In this document: positions 7,718 through 15,155 of the stretch, piece after piece
How positions within the stretch are numbered: position 1 is the stretch's first letter
Layout: each line of letters opens with the position of its first letter
Source: Candidatus Mediterraneibacter excrementavium
GTDB taxonomy: Bacteria; Bacillota; Clostridia; Lachnospirales; Lachnospiraceae
Reading direction: 5' to 3'
DNA length: 44,698 nucleotides
Assembly: GCA_019120275.1 (NCBI GenBank)
Contig: DWVL01000093.1
Span: 1-44,698, forward strand
Program-made: the position numbers and the translations under genes
Notes under the pieces: model-generated
Told to the model about the DNA's origin: nothing
The model's input: the letters and a program-made list of their open reading frames with translations, nothing else
Databases searched by the model: none

Positions 7718-8308
7718 TTAATGCTCGTCTTCCGTCAGGATCCCCGACCGGATCAGATCCGTGAGCAGCACCCTCGCCTGGGGAAGCAGCTCATTCATCG
7801 GCGTATTTTCTTCCCTTGACTCATTGACAAATCCGAACATCCCGAAGCACACAAAACCGGCGATCTTTTTCGGCGAATATTTCAGCCGCATCCGCTTTTT
7901 CACATGCAGCGTATGCTGCTCCACCGTCTCCAGCACAATACTGTACAGCCTGGACGCCAGATAAGGATTCTTCTCCGGGTCTGTGTGCCGAAAAAAATCT
8001 GACCGGTCAGAATAAAGCTGCAGGATCGCATCCAGCATGTTCACGTAGCCGGCGGCCAGCCTGCCGGTCGGATTGTTCTCCCGCTGCCGGCGGTAATAAT
8101 CCTCGGTTCCAAGCTTAAGCATATCGTCAAATATCTCATCCAGCAGTGCATATTTATCATTATAATGCGAATAAAATGTGATCCGGCTGACTTCCGCCTC
8201 CCGGCACAGTTCCGTGATCGTGATGTGCTCGAAATCCTTTTTCCCAAGCATAATGATCATAGCTTCTTTCAGGCTTTTCTTTGTTTTTACGATTCTTCTG
8301 TCTTCCAT
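7718..8308 (-). CDS. TetR-family transcriptional regulator
   Basis: 196 aa. The N-terminal TetR helix-turn-helix is clear: ITITELCREAEVSRITFYSHYNDKYALLDEIF (about residues 27-58). The C-terminal ligand domain is of the dimerising TetR_C type found in many Lachnospiraceae regulators; the ligand is unknown. AAAGGAAA precedes the ATG. It is divergent from the DegV-family gene 142 bp away and may control it; FakB/DegV proteins bind fatty acids, so a lipid signal is possible but only inferred. A dyad at 8336-8372 in the shared gap is a candidate operator. Confidence 0.85.
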   Translation of the reverse strand: MEDRRIVKTKKSLKEAMIIMLGKKDFEHITITELCREAEVSRITFYSHYNDKYALLDEIFDDMLKLGTEDYYRRQRENNPTGRLAAGYVNMLDAILQLYSDRSDFFRHTDPEKNPYLASRLYSIVLETVEQHTLHVKKRMRLKYSPKKIAGFVCFGMFGFVNESREENTPMNELLPQARVLLTDLIRSGILTEDEH

Positions 8309-8335
8309 TTACTGACATTTCCTTTACTTTGTATA

Positions 8336-8372
8336 GATAACTAACATTTTTCTGTTTTTGTAAATTGTTATC
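8336..8372. promoter_or_regulatory. Candidate TetR operator dyad
   Basis: Inverted GATAAC (8336-8341) and GTTATC (8367-8372) flank an AT-rich centre in the gap between the TetR and DegV genes, overlapping the -35 of the degV promoter. The half-sites are short, so support is modest. Confidence 0.35.
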
Positions 8373-8393
8373 CATTGTTCATTTTGCTATAAT
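8365..8393 (+). promoter_or_regulatory. Promoter for the DegV-family gene
   Basis: TTGTTA (8365-8370), a 17-bp spacer and TATAAT (8388-8393). A second TATAAT occurs at 8406-8411 without a matching -35. Confidence 0.6.
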
Positions 8394-8450
8394 TTTAACA
8401 CCTGTTATAATAACGGTCAATGAAATGAAATCAATACAGGAGGAATCATT

Positions 8451-9323
8451 ATGTCCGGGATTGCGATCATGACAGACAGCAACAGCGGCATCATGCCGTC
8501 AGAGGGAGCTGATTACGGAATCCACGTGCTCCCTATGCCAGTCATAATTGACGGAAAAACTTATTTTGAAGGAATTGATATCACACCGGATGAATTTTAC
8601 GAAAAACAGACTGCCGGAGCCGTGATCACAACTTCACAGCCTTCGCCCGGAGATGTAACAACCATGTGGGATGAACTGCTCAGAGAATACGATGAGATCC
8701 TTTTTATCCCTATGTCGTCCGGCCTGAGCAACACCTGCCAGACTGCAGCCCTCCTTGCGGAGGAAGAACCATACACAGGAAGAGTTTTTGTCGTTGACAA
8801 TCACCGTATTTCCGTGACACAGGCCATGTCTGTGCTGGACGCCGCCACACTCGCGGCTCAGGGGATATCCGGTCTCGGCATTAAAGAAACCTTAGAGAAA
8901 GAAGCATTGGATGCAACAATCTATATTGCAGTAGACACACTCGAATATCTGAAAAAGGGCGGGCGCATCACGCCGGCCGCAGCCGCACTTGGGACAATCC
9001 TTAAACTGAAACCCGTTCTTACCATTCAGGGTGATAAGCTGGATTCCTATGCCAAGGCACGTGGAATGAAATCCGCATTCCGCACCATGCTGGACGCACT
9101 TTCAGGTGATATCGCCGGACGCCTGTCCCATCTGAAAGCAGAGGGGCGTCTGAAGATCGGACTTGCCAATACACGCATGGCTCCCGACAGTCTGGAACAT
9201 TATAAAAATGAGCTCCAGAAGGCTTTCCCTGATCTGGAACTCATCTATTTTCCGCTCACTATGAGCATCGGTACGCATGTCGGCCCCGGCGGTCTTGGGA
9301 TCGGCGCCGTGATAAGCAGGTAA
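8451..9323 (+). CDS. DegV-family (FakB-like) fatty-acid-binding protein
   Basis: 290 aa, the normal DegV length. The family's hallmarks are present: MTDSNSGI at the N terminus, TSQPSPGD (about 63-70), MSSGLSNTCQTA (about 89-100) and the central EYLKKGGRITPAAAALGTIL block. DegV/FakB proteins hold a fatty acid and present it to the kinase FakA for phosphorylation; no fakA is nearby, so the lipid partner is unknown. An AGGAGG site lies 9 bp before the ATG. The stop codon falls inside the 5' arm of its own terminator. It is divergent from a TetR gene. Confidence 0.92.
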   Translation: MSGIAIMTDSNSGIMPSEGADYGIHVLPMPVIIDGKTYFEGIDITPDEFYEKQTAGAVITTSQPSPGDVTTMWDELLREYDEILFIPMSSGLSNTCQTAALLAEEEPYTGRVFVVDNHRISVTQAMSVLDAATLAAQGISGLGIKETLEKEALDATIYIAVDTLEYLKKGGRITPAAAALGTILKLKPVLTIQGDKLDSYAKARGMKSAFRTMLDALSGDIAGRLSHLKAEGRLKIGLANTRMAPDSLEHYKNELQKAFPDLELIYFPLTMSIGTHVGPGGLGIGAVISR

Positions 9324-9349
9324 GCGCATCCCGCTTACCTGCTGTTTTA
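9315..9349 (+). terminator. Intrinsic terminator overlapping the degV stop codon
   Basis: Twelve-base perfect arms AGCAGGTAAGCG (9315-9326) and CGCTTACCTGCT (9332-9343), then GTTTTAT. The TAA stop at 9321-9323 lies within the first arm. Confidence 0.85.
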
Positions 9350-9353
9350 TATT

Positions 9354-10316
9354 TCAATCATCATCATTGTCATACGGGCTGCCTCCGCCATCGTCATCAC
9401 TGTCATAATTACTTTCATAAGAACTGTTCCCGCCGCTGTCATCGTTGCTTTCGTAAGGACTGTTCCCGCCGCTGTCATCATTGCTTTCATAAGGACTGTC
9501 ACCGCTGTCAGCTTCATACCCCGAATCATTATCGGGCTGTACCGACGGCCTGGGAACGGTCTGTACAGGCTGCGGATCAGCCGGTACTCCGTAATCTGTT
9601 ATCCCGTCGTCTTCTTCATATGGTGAATCCGCATCCTCCTGTTGCTGAGGGATCGGCACAGTCACAGTCTGCGGCTCATCCAGCACTTTCTTCTCTTCGG
9701 TATCATCTTCTGTATTTTCCGGCCGGACAAGCGGACCGACGGTCAGTTCAACCGTAATGTCCTGCTCCGCCAGATAACGATTCAATTCTTCGAGAAGTTC
9801 TGTCTCGGTCCTTTCTGCCCATTTGCCGCTCCGTGCATCCACTGTGATCGCAATCTGTCCTCCGTCGGAAAGATATTCCTGGTCAATGGCGCGCCCGGCG
9901 AGTTCATCGACAACGGTCTCTTTGTCTTTTCCCTTATATTCATAATCCCTGACCAGCGCACGTCCATCTGCATTTTCTCCTTCAACATCCAGTACTCTTC
10001 CGGAACGGCTCAGAGAGATCTCCACTTCCGGATTAATCTGCATATGCACGCTTCCATATTCTGTATAAATGTACTGATATTCATATATACCGAATATTCC
10101 CGCACAGACAGATGCGGCAATCCCTGCGGCCATGCGGATCACATAGGCCCGGCGCTTCTGTCTGTCCTGGGGATACACGATCGGGATGACTTTATCCGTG
10201 ATATCGCCCGTCTCATATCCGGTATTGGCAGCTTTGATAAAACGTCCCTCATTATCCAGGACAGTCACATAAGCACTGTGTGTTTCCACTACCAGATAAG
10301 TCGTTTCTTTTTTCAT
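9354..10316 (-). CDS. rsgI: RsgI-family anti-sigma factor with a repetitive acidic tail
   Basis: 320 aa. The small N-terminal domain (1-50) matches the RsgI cytoplasmic anti-SigI domain (YLVVETHSAYVTVLDNEGRF). One membrane helix lies at about 57-78. The outer juxtamembrane domain (about 85-195) has INPEVEISLSRSGRVL, including Asn95-Pro96, the position where RsgI proteins are reported to cleave themselves. The C-terminal ~120 residues are low-complexity, Asp/Ser/Tyr/Gly/Pro-rich, ending in 12-residue repeats of the form SPYESNDDSGGN. Many clostridial RsgI proteins carry sugar-binding domains at this place; none is visible here. The gene lies 17 bp downstream of sigI with its own ACGGAG site. 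It should hold SigI inactive until an envelope signal arrives. Confidence 0.88.
   Translation of the reverse strand: MKKETTYLVVETHSAYVTVLDNEGRFIKAANTGYETGDITDKVIPIVYPQDRQKRRAYVIRMAAGIAASVCAGIFGIYEYQYIYTEYGSVHMQINPEVEISLSRSGRVLDVEGENADGRALVRDYEYKGKDKETVVDELAGRAIDQEYLSDGGQIAITVDARSGKWAERTETELLEELNRYLAEQDITVELTVGPLVRPENTEDDTEEKKVLDEPQTVTVPIPQQQEDADSPYEEDDGITDYGVPADPQPVQTVPRPSVQPDNDSGYEADSGDSPYESNDDSGGNSPYESNDDSGGNSSYESNYDSDDDGGGSPYDNDDD
9417..9500 (-). repeat. 36-bp tandem repeats encoding the RsgI tail
   Basis: Two and a fraction near-identical 36-bp units, each coding for 12 residues of the pattern SPYESNDDSGGN. The number of units is likely to vary between strains. Confidence 0.7.
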
Positions 10317-10333
10317 TTCCAGCTCCGTTTCTT

Positions 10334-11071
10334 TTATGAATCAGTATCTTTACTGTTTCCGGAAAGATGATATAAATGCCCCCGTATGATCTCGTATCCG
10401 TTCGTAAATGCAAGAAGCACAGCTACCAGATATTTCCGGTGCCGTTCCATCGTCTTTTTGTCCGTTTTGGAGATTTCCGCCAGACCGACTATCGGAAGTT
10501 TTTTTGTCCGGAGAAGTTCGTCAAGATACTCCGGATGTTCCCTCGCCGCAGCCAGCACCCGGCCGCACGCTTTGAATGTACGCTCCTGGCGCGGACAGTT
10601 ATCAGCCACATCTGAAAATGTGAGGCCGAATTTCTGAAGCTTCTTCTCAAATTCCAGAATCTCCTCTTTTGTGGCGCTCTGCCGGTGGCTCTTTTCAATA
10701 TCATTTTCCGGATGTTCCAGCTGATCGATCTTCATCGTATCGCCTTCATCCTCCTGGACAGGTTCATGCAGAGAGGTCACCTTCGCATGTTTTCTTTCTT
10801 TGCGGTAATAATCGATCAGCCGGCTTCTGATCCCTCTGGACGCATAGGAAAGAAAAGCTCCCCGGTTCTTTTCATATCCAAGGATTGCTTCGTAAAAGGC
10901 AAGGAGAACAATGCTGAATTCTTCATCCTGTCCTTCTACCGGGGCACGGTGAAGATATTTTGCTGTCTCGGCGCGTATGAAGCCCATATACTGCCTGATC
11001 AGGCGATCCGCAGCTTCAGCGTCTGTCTTCGCCGCATATACCTGTTCCACAAGTTCATGAACACCGTTCAT
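10334..11071 (-). CDS. sigI: RNA polymerase sigma factor SigI
   Basis: About 245 aa. The sigma region 2-like part (DEEFSIVLLAFYEAILGY, FLSYASRGIRSRLIDYYRKERKH) and the unusual C-terminal domain ending in a helix-turn-helix (LAEISKTDKKTMERHRKYLVAVLLAFTNGYEIIRGHL) are diagnostic of SigI. ATG 11071 is chosen for its AGGAGG site 8-9 bp upstream; the frame is open for 22 more codons but would run into the promoter. It is the first gene of sigI-rsgI. The upstream region carries CGACCCCG and TTCCGTAT blocks, which also occur in front of the divergent lipoprotein gene. Autoregulation is therefore likely. Confidence 0.92.
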   Translation of the reverse strand: MNGVHELVEQVYAAKTDAEAADRLIRQYMGFIRAETAKYLHRAPVEGQDEEFSIVLLAFYEAILGYEKNRGAFLSYASRGIRSRLIDYYRKERKHAKVTSLHEPVQEDEGDTMKIDQLEHPENDIEKSHRQSATKEEILEFEKKLQKFGLTFSDVADNCPRQERTFKACGRVLAAAREHPEYLDELLRTKKLPIVGLAEISKTDKKTMERHRKYLVAVLLAFTNGYEIIRGHLYHLSGNSKDTDS

Positions 11072-11098
11072 CAGATGTTTCCTCCTATATTTATAGTA

Positions 11099-11129
11099 AT
11101 ACGGAACCGAAAACTTAATTTCGGGGTCG
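11099..11129 (-). promoter_or_regulatory. Proposed SigI promoter for sigI-rsgI
   Basis: On the minus strand: CGACCCCG (11129-11122), 15 bases, TTCCGTAT (11106-11099), ending 28 bp before the sigI ATG. The same blocks and spacing occur on the plus strand at 11277-11307. The C-rich -35 and CGTA-type -10 resemble SigI-dependent promoters described in other Firmicutes. Confidence 0.7.
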
Positions 11130-11276
11130 CAGGGCAAAAATGTGTTTTCAGTATATTTAGTTTGTATAAAATACAGGTTAAATATATGTAAACTATACGT
11201 AAATACCGGGACGTAAGCTCTGTTACTACATTATAATGATAAAAATACCAGGAAATTTTTTCAAATTTTTTTATAC

Positions 11277-11307
11277 CGACCCCGTTTTCCATATTTTGCT
11301 TCCGTAT
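11277..11307 (+). promoter_or_regulatory. Proposed SigI promoter for the lipoprotein operon
   Basis: CGACCCCG (11277-11284), 15 bases, TTCCGTAT (11300-11307), 50 bp before the lipoprotein ATG. It is identical in both blocks and in spacing to the sigI promoter on the other strand, while the spacers themselves differ. That argues for conserved promoter elements rather than a recent duplication. Confidence 0.7.
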
Positions 11308-11357
11308 CCTACATCAAAAGCAGAAACAAAATTCAAATGAAAAGGAGTGTATGAATT

Positions 11358-12338
11358 ATGACAAAGAAAAAATTAATGGCAACTCTTGCAACAGTATTAT
11401 CACTTTCTCTTTTGGGCGGACTCATGGGATGCGCTCCAAGAGAACAGGCAGCTGAACTTCCTCAGCAGACAACCGCAGCCGTCAAGACTCAGAAAGAAGC
11501 TCTTACCGGCGTGATATCCATCAAAATAAATCCTGAGATTGCAGTCTTCTATGACGAGAAGGGCATCGTCACTTCTGTCGAAGGCCGCAACGACGACGGC
11601 AAAAAAGTGATCACCGATTACACCGGTTTCACGGGCAAGGAGTGCCGCACAGTCATCAGTGAACTGATCGCCAGGATCAATGAAGCAGGATATTTTGCAG
11701 AAGAAATAGAGGGAGAGCCCCATCAGATCACCCTTGAAATCGAAAAAGGATCCGTTCTTCCAACCGACAATTTCTTAAGCGCCATTGTAGCCGAGATCCA
11801 GAAATATACAAGTGCGGAAAAGATCAATACCCCCGTGGCAATAGACGGAGAAAGCACTTACGGCTGGACTGATTACGGCGACACAGATTACGGTCCGGAC
11901 AACGACGGCATTACTGACTACGGCGACACAGACTACGGCACCACTGGCGACGGAGTAACGGATTACGATGATGCAGCACCTGCTGTATCCGGCAATACAG
12001 GTGCAGCCGACAGCGGTAACTCTGACTATGGAAATACGGATTATGGCTCAGGCAGCGACGGTGTGACCGATTATGATAACGGACAATCCAATTATGATGA
12101 TGGACAGTCCAATTACGACGACGGGCAGTCCAATTATGACGATGGGCAATCTGATTACAATGCGCCTCAGTCAACACCGGCTCCGGCTCCCGAGCCGACC
12201 CCGGCTCCGCAGCCGTCCGCTCCTGTACAGTCAGGTACGACCGACTATGGCGATTCCGGTTATGACGACGGCAACTCCGGCTACGGCGACAGCGATTCCG
12301 GTTATGATGACGATGGGGATTCCGGTTATGATGATTGA
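11358..12338 (+). CDS. Lipoprotein with RsgI-like juxtamembrane domain and Asp/Tyr-rich repeat tail
   Basis: 326 aa. A lipoprotein signal peptide ends in the lipobox LMGC (Cys25). Residues about 50-155 are homologous by eye to the outer domain of the neighbouring RsgI: GVISIKINPEIAVFYDEKGIVTSVEGRNDDGKK aligns with the RsgI segment around Asn95-Pro96, and Asn58-Pro59 is kept. The cytoplasmic anti-sigma domain and membrane helix are absent. The rest is low-complexity: DYGDTDYG-type units, three exact SNYDDGQ heptads, a Pro/Ala linker and a final GYDD-rich stretch. AAAGGAG precedes the ATG. It is the first gene of a four-gene operon behind a SigI-like promoter. It should sit on the outer membrane face, tethered by lipid. 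Its function is not known; a structural surface protein or a modulator of RsgI are both possible. Confidence 0.8.
   Translation: MTKKKLMATLATVLSLSLLGGLMGCAPREQAAELPQQTTAAVKTQKEALTGVISIKINPEIAVFYDEKGIVTSVEGRNDDGKKVITDYTGFTGKECRTVISELIARINEAGYFAEEIEGEPHQITLEIEKGSVLPTDNFLSAIVAEIQKYTSAEKINTPVAIDGESTYGWTDYGDTDYGPDNDGITDYGDTDYGTTGDGVTDYDDAAPAVSGNTGAADSGNSDYGNTDYGSGSDGVTDYDNGQSNYDDGQSNYDDGQSNYDDGQSDYNAPQSTPAPAPEPTPAPQPSAPVQSGTTDYGDSGYDDGNSGYGDSDSGYDDDGDSGYDD
12087..12149 (+). repeat. 21-bp tandem repeats encoding SNYDDGQ heptads
   Basis: Three successive 21-bp units at 12087, 12108 and 12129 encode the identical heptad SNYDDGQ, with synonymous differences between units; a fourth, diverged unit (SDYNAPQ) follows. 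Synonymous variation suggests the peptide repeat is under selection. Confidence 0.8.
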
Positions 12339-13023
12339 ACAGTCTCCTGTTTCTTTCCGGCATGAACTAAAACATCTGATTACCCCTGCCGAAGACAGGA
12401 TCTTAACCGGCAGACTCGGCAGGCTGTTTCACCGGGACAGTCATGCCGGTCCCGGCGGGGTATATACAGTAAACAGTCTTTATTTTGACACGCCGGATGA
12501 CCGGGCTCTGACAGAGAAAATATCCGGGGCGGACCGGCGGGAAAAATTCCGGATCCGGTATTACGGTGACACGCCGGACTTTCTCCGGCTTGAAAAAAAG
12601 ATTAAAAAAGGCGGGCTTTGCTCAAAACGCAGCGCCCGTCTTACTTATAAACAGACAGAAGATCTGCTGGAAGGGAAAATGGAATTTCTTCTGGAAAGCG
12701 AAAATGGACTGCTGACAGAACTCTATGCGAAAATGAAAGGAGAACTGCTCCGTCCCCGAAGCATTGTACGCTACGAAAGAGAGGCTTATATATTTGCCCC
12801 CGGCAATGTCCGTGTCACACTGGACAGACATCTGAGCACCTGTACCTCCTGCCTTTCTTTTCTGATTCCAGGCACTCCCCGCATCGCACCGGAACCGGGA
12901 AACACCGTCCTGGAGGTAAAGTATGACGCGTTTCTCCCGGACATTGTCCGGATGGCCGTGCAGGTGCCCGACAGAAAAACCGGCGCATATTCAAAATATG
13001 CCGTCTGCAGACGATTCGACTGA
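12331..13023 (+). CDS. VTC-domain (polyphosphate polymerase-like) protein
   Basis: About 230 aa with a single VTC domain, the tunnel-shaped triphosphate-tunnel fold that in yeast Vtc4 makes polyphosphate from ATP. Signature segments in order: FRHELKHLI, VNSLYFDTPDD, KFRIRYYG, RLEKKIKKGG, VRYEREAY and, near the end, VLEVKYD with the metal-binding Glu. It starts at ATG 12331 (or the adjacent ATG 12328), overlapping the end of the lipoprotein gene by 8-11 bp in another frame, so the two are probably translationally coupled. The reading frame is open further upstream, but that part only shadows the lipoprotein repeats. Such proteins frequently neighbour DUF4956 and CotH genes, as here. Polyphosphate synthesis is a family inference, not shown. 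Confidence 0.85.
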   Translation: MIEQSPVSFRHELKHLITPAEDRILTGRLGRLFHRDSHAGPGGVYTVNSLYFDTPDDRALTEKISGADRREKFRIRYYGDTPDFLRLEKKIKKGGLCSKRSARLTYKQTEDLLEGKMEFLLESENGLLTELYAKMKGELLRPRSIVRYEREAYIFAPGNVRVTLDRHLSTCTSCLSFLIPGTPRIAPEPGNTVLEVKYDAFLPDIVRMAVQVPDRKTGAYSKYAVCRRFD

Positions 13024-13062
13024 CCGTCTGCCCTCACTATATATAGAAAAAGGTGGATAATC

Positions 13063-13734
13063 ATGACATTTCAGGATATTTTCAAATCAGGATTTCTGGA
13101 GAATGTAAATGCGATCTCGGTGCTGGATATGGCGGTTGCCCTCGTCCTGTCTTTTGCCCTTGGACTGTTTATATTTTACATCTATAAAAAGAGCTACTGC
13201 GGGCTGATGTACTCTGCCGCTTTCGGGGCCACGCTCGTCGCCCTGACCCTGATCACCACGCTCCTGATCCTTGCCGTAACGAGCAACGTGGTGCTCTCTC
13301 TCGGAATGGTCGGCGCCCTGTCGATCGTGCGTTTCCGGACCGCGATCAAAGAGCCCATGGATATCGCATTCCTGTTCTGGAGCATCGCCGCAGGCATCGT
13401 CCTCGCCGCAGGCTTCATTCCGCTGGCGGTTTTCGGCAGCATATTCATCGGCCTGGTCCTCCTTATCTTCTCCGGAAGGAAAAATATCGAGCGCCCGTAT
13501 ATCCTTGTCATCCACTGTGATACGGATGAAAAAGAAAAGGAGGCGGAAGCCTACATAAAAAATCAGGTGAGCGCGCTTTCTCTGAAGAGTAAATCCGTCT
13601 CCCCCGGATGTATCGAACTGAACTACGAGGTCCGGTTTAAAGAAGGGGAATCCGCATTCGTCAACACGCTGTCACAGATCGACGGCGTCAGCAATGTTAT
13701 TCTCGTTTCATACAATGGAGACTATATGGGGTAA
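13063..13734 (+). CDS. DUF4956 membrane protein
   Basis: 223 aa. Three to four membrane helices occupy residues about 20-145, with the conserved DUF4956 stretch GMVGALSIVRFRTAIKEPMDIAFLFWSIAAGI in the middle. A soluble ferredoxin-fold-like C-terminal domain (about 150-223) follows. The biochemical role is unknown. It is regularly found next to VTC-domain and CotH genes and may form the membrane part of that system. AAGGTGG lies 7 bp before the ATG. It starts 39 bp after the VTC gene and ends 5 bp before the CotH gene. Confidence 0.88.
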   Translation: MTFQDIFKSGFLENVNAISVLDMAVALVLSFALGLFIFYIYKKSYCGLMYSAAFGATLVALTLITTLLILAVTSNVVLSLGMVGALSIVRFRTAIKEPMDIAFLFWSIAAGIVLAAGFIPLAVFGSIFIGLVLLIFSGRKNIERPYILVIHCDTDEKEKEAEAYIKNQVSALSLKSKSVSPGCIELNYEVRFKEGESAFVNTLSQIDGVSNVILVSYNGDYMG

Positions 13735-13739
13735 CCGAT

Positions 13740-15155
13740 ATGCTGAAAGACCGAAAGATTGATTTTATATGCATTGCAGCCATCCTCGCGGCCTGTATCA
13801 TGGCAGCGCTGTTCCTTTCAGGAGAAAAGATCGGGATCACGCCCCTTTCATCGGAACCCGGCTATTCGTCCCATCTCTTTGACGACAGCCATGTCCATCA
13901 TATCGATATACAGACGGACGACTGGGATGCATTCCTTGAAACAGCATCGGAAGAAGAATACACAGAATGTAATCTTTCCATAGATGGGGAAACTTTCTCT
14001 TCTGTCGGCCTGCGGGCCAAAGGGAACAATTCCCTGCGTCTTGTAGAGGAATACGGACTTGACAGATACAGCCTGAAAATCGAATTCGATCATTTTCAGG
14101 ACGGGAATACCTATTACGGGCTTGACAAGTTCTCTCTTGACTCGTCCTTCCAGGATAATTCCTACATGAAAAACTATATGACATATGACATGATGGATTT
14201 TATGGGGGTTCCCGCACCACTCTGCAGTTATGTCAACGTCACGGTAAACGGGGAAGACTGGGGACTTTTCCTGGCCGTCGAAGAGCCGGAAGAGGCGTTT
14301 GCACGCCGGAATTTCGGCGCTGACCATGGCATGCTATACAAGCCGGATTATCGTTCTCTCGAAGATGAGAACCGGGACGTCGCACTCCAGTATACGACGG
14401 ACGACCCGGCTGATTACGATAATATCTTCCGTCACGCCAGATTCGACTGCAGCGATTCCGACATGCAGCGGGTGATCCGTGCGCTGAAAGCCCTGTCAGA
14501 TCCCGACAATGCCGACCTGAACTCCGCTGTAAATGTAGACGAGGTCCTCCGCTACTTTACCGTACAGGTTTTCGTCGTCAATCTGGACAGCTATCTCGGA
14601 AAGACCGGACACAATTACTTCCTTTATGAAGAGAACGGCGTCCTCAGCATCCTTCCGTGGGATTACAACCTGGCGTTTGCCACATATTCTCTCGGCATGC
14701 CGGATCCGGTCAACGACGCGCAGCTCTATGTGAATTATCCCATAGATACGCCGGCTTCCGGGGAAATCATGCAGAACCGTCCGCTCTATCACAATCTGAT
14801 GAAGCAGGATGAATATTTTTCACAGTACCACGGATATTTTGATTTCTTTATCAGGGAATATTTTGAAAGTGGATATTTCGAAGAAAAAACAGCAGGGACG
14901 ATCCGGATGATCGCCCCTTATGTAAAAAACGACGCCACTGCTTTCTGCTCCTATGCAGACTTCCTGACAGGCGCAAAAACTTTTACAAAATTCTGTCTGC
15001 TGCGCTCCGAGAGCGTGCGTTGCCAGCTGGACGGTACGATTCCGTCAACGATCGCCGGACAGGAAGCAGACATAGACAGCCGGATCGACGCATCCGGGAT
15101 ATGGCTTCCGGATATGGGTGAGATCGAAGACCTGCGGATCAGCTCTTCTTTATAA
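13740..15155 (+). CDS. CotH-family protein kinase, membrane-anchored
   Basis: 471 aa. An N-terminal signal anchor (about residues 9-27) places the body outside the membrane. CotH-kinase features follow: RAKGNNSL (about 98-105), KIEFD, DKFSLDSSFQDNSYMKNYMTYDMMDFMGVPAP, the GLFLAVEEPEE segment (about 178-188), and the ILPWDYNLAF motif (about 303-312) holding the metal-binding Asp. CotH of Bacillus phosphorylates Ser residues of repetitive spore-coat proteins; vegetative relatives act on other surface proteins. Here the obvious candidate substrate is the Ser/Tyr/Asp-repeat lipoprotein encoded first in the same operon, but that is inference. It is last in the operon and its 3' end overlaps the convergent zinc-ribbon gene by 17 bp. 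Confidence 0.88.
   Translation: MLKDRKIDFICIAAILAACIMAALFLSGEKIGITPLSSEPGYSSHLFDDSHVHHIDIQTDDWDAFLETASEEEYTECNLSIDGETFSSVGLRAKGNNSLRLVEEYGLDRYSLKIEFDHFQDGNTYYGLDKFSLDSSFQDNSYMKNYMTYDMMDFMGVPAPLCSYVNVTVNGEDWGLFLAVEEPEEAFARRNFGADHGMLYKPDYRSLEDENRDVALQYTTDDPADYDNIFRHARFDCSDSDMQRVIRALKALSDPDNADLNSAVNVDEVLRYFTVQVFVVNLDSYLGKTGHNYFLYEENGVLSILPWDYNLAFATYSLGMPDPVNDAQLYVNYPIDTPASGEIMQNRPLYHNLMKQDEYFSQYHGYFDFFIREYFESGYFEEKTAGTIRMIAPYVKNDATAFCSYADFLTGAKTFTKFCLLRSESVRCQLDGTIPSTIAGQEADIDSRIDASGIWLPDMGEIEDLRISSSL

Noticed and set aside
9417-9500. CRISPR-like short regular repeats
   Set aside because: The 36-bp units are contiguous coding repeats in rsgI without unique spacers, and no cas genes are present.
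12073-12330. N-terminal extension of the VTC protein
   Set aside because: The 86 extra codons are a repetitive Met/Thr/Pro-rich shadow of the lipoprotein tail; the domain begins at FRHELKHL just after ATG 12331.
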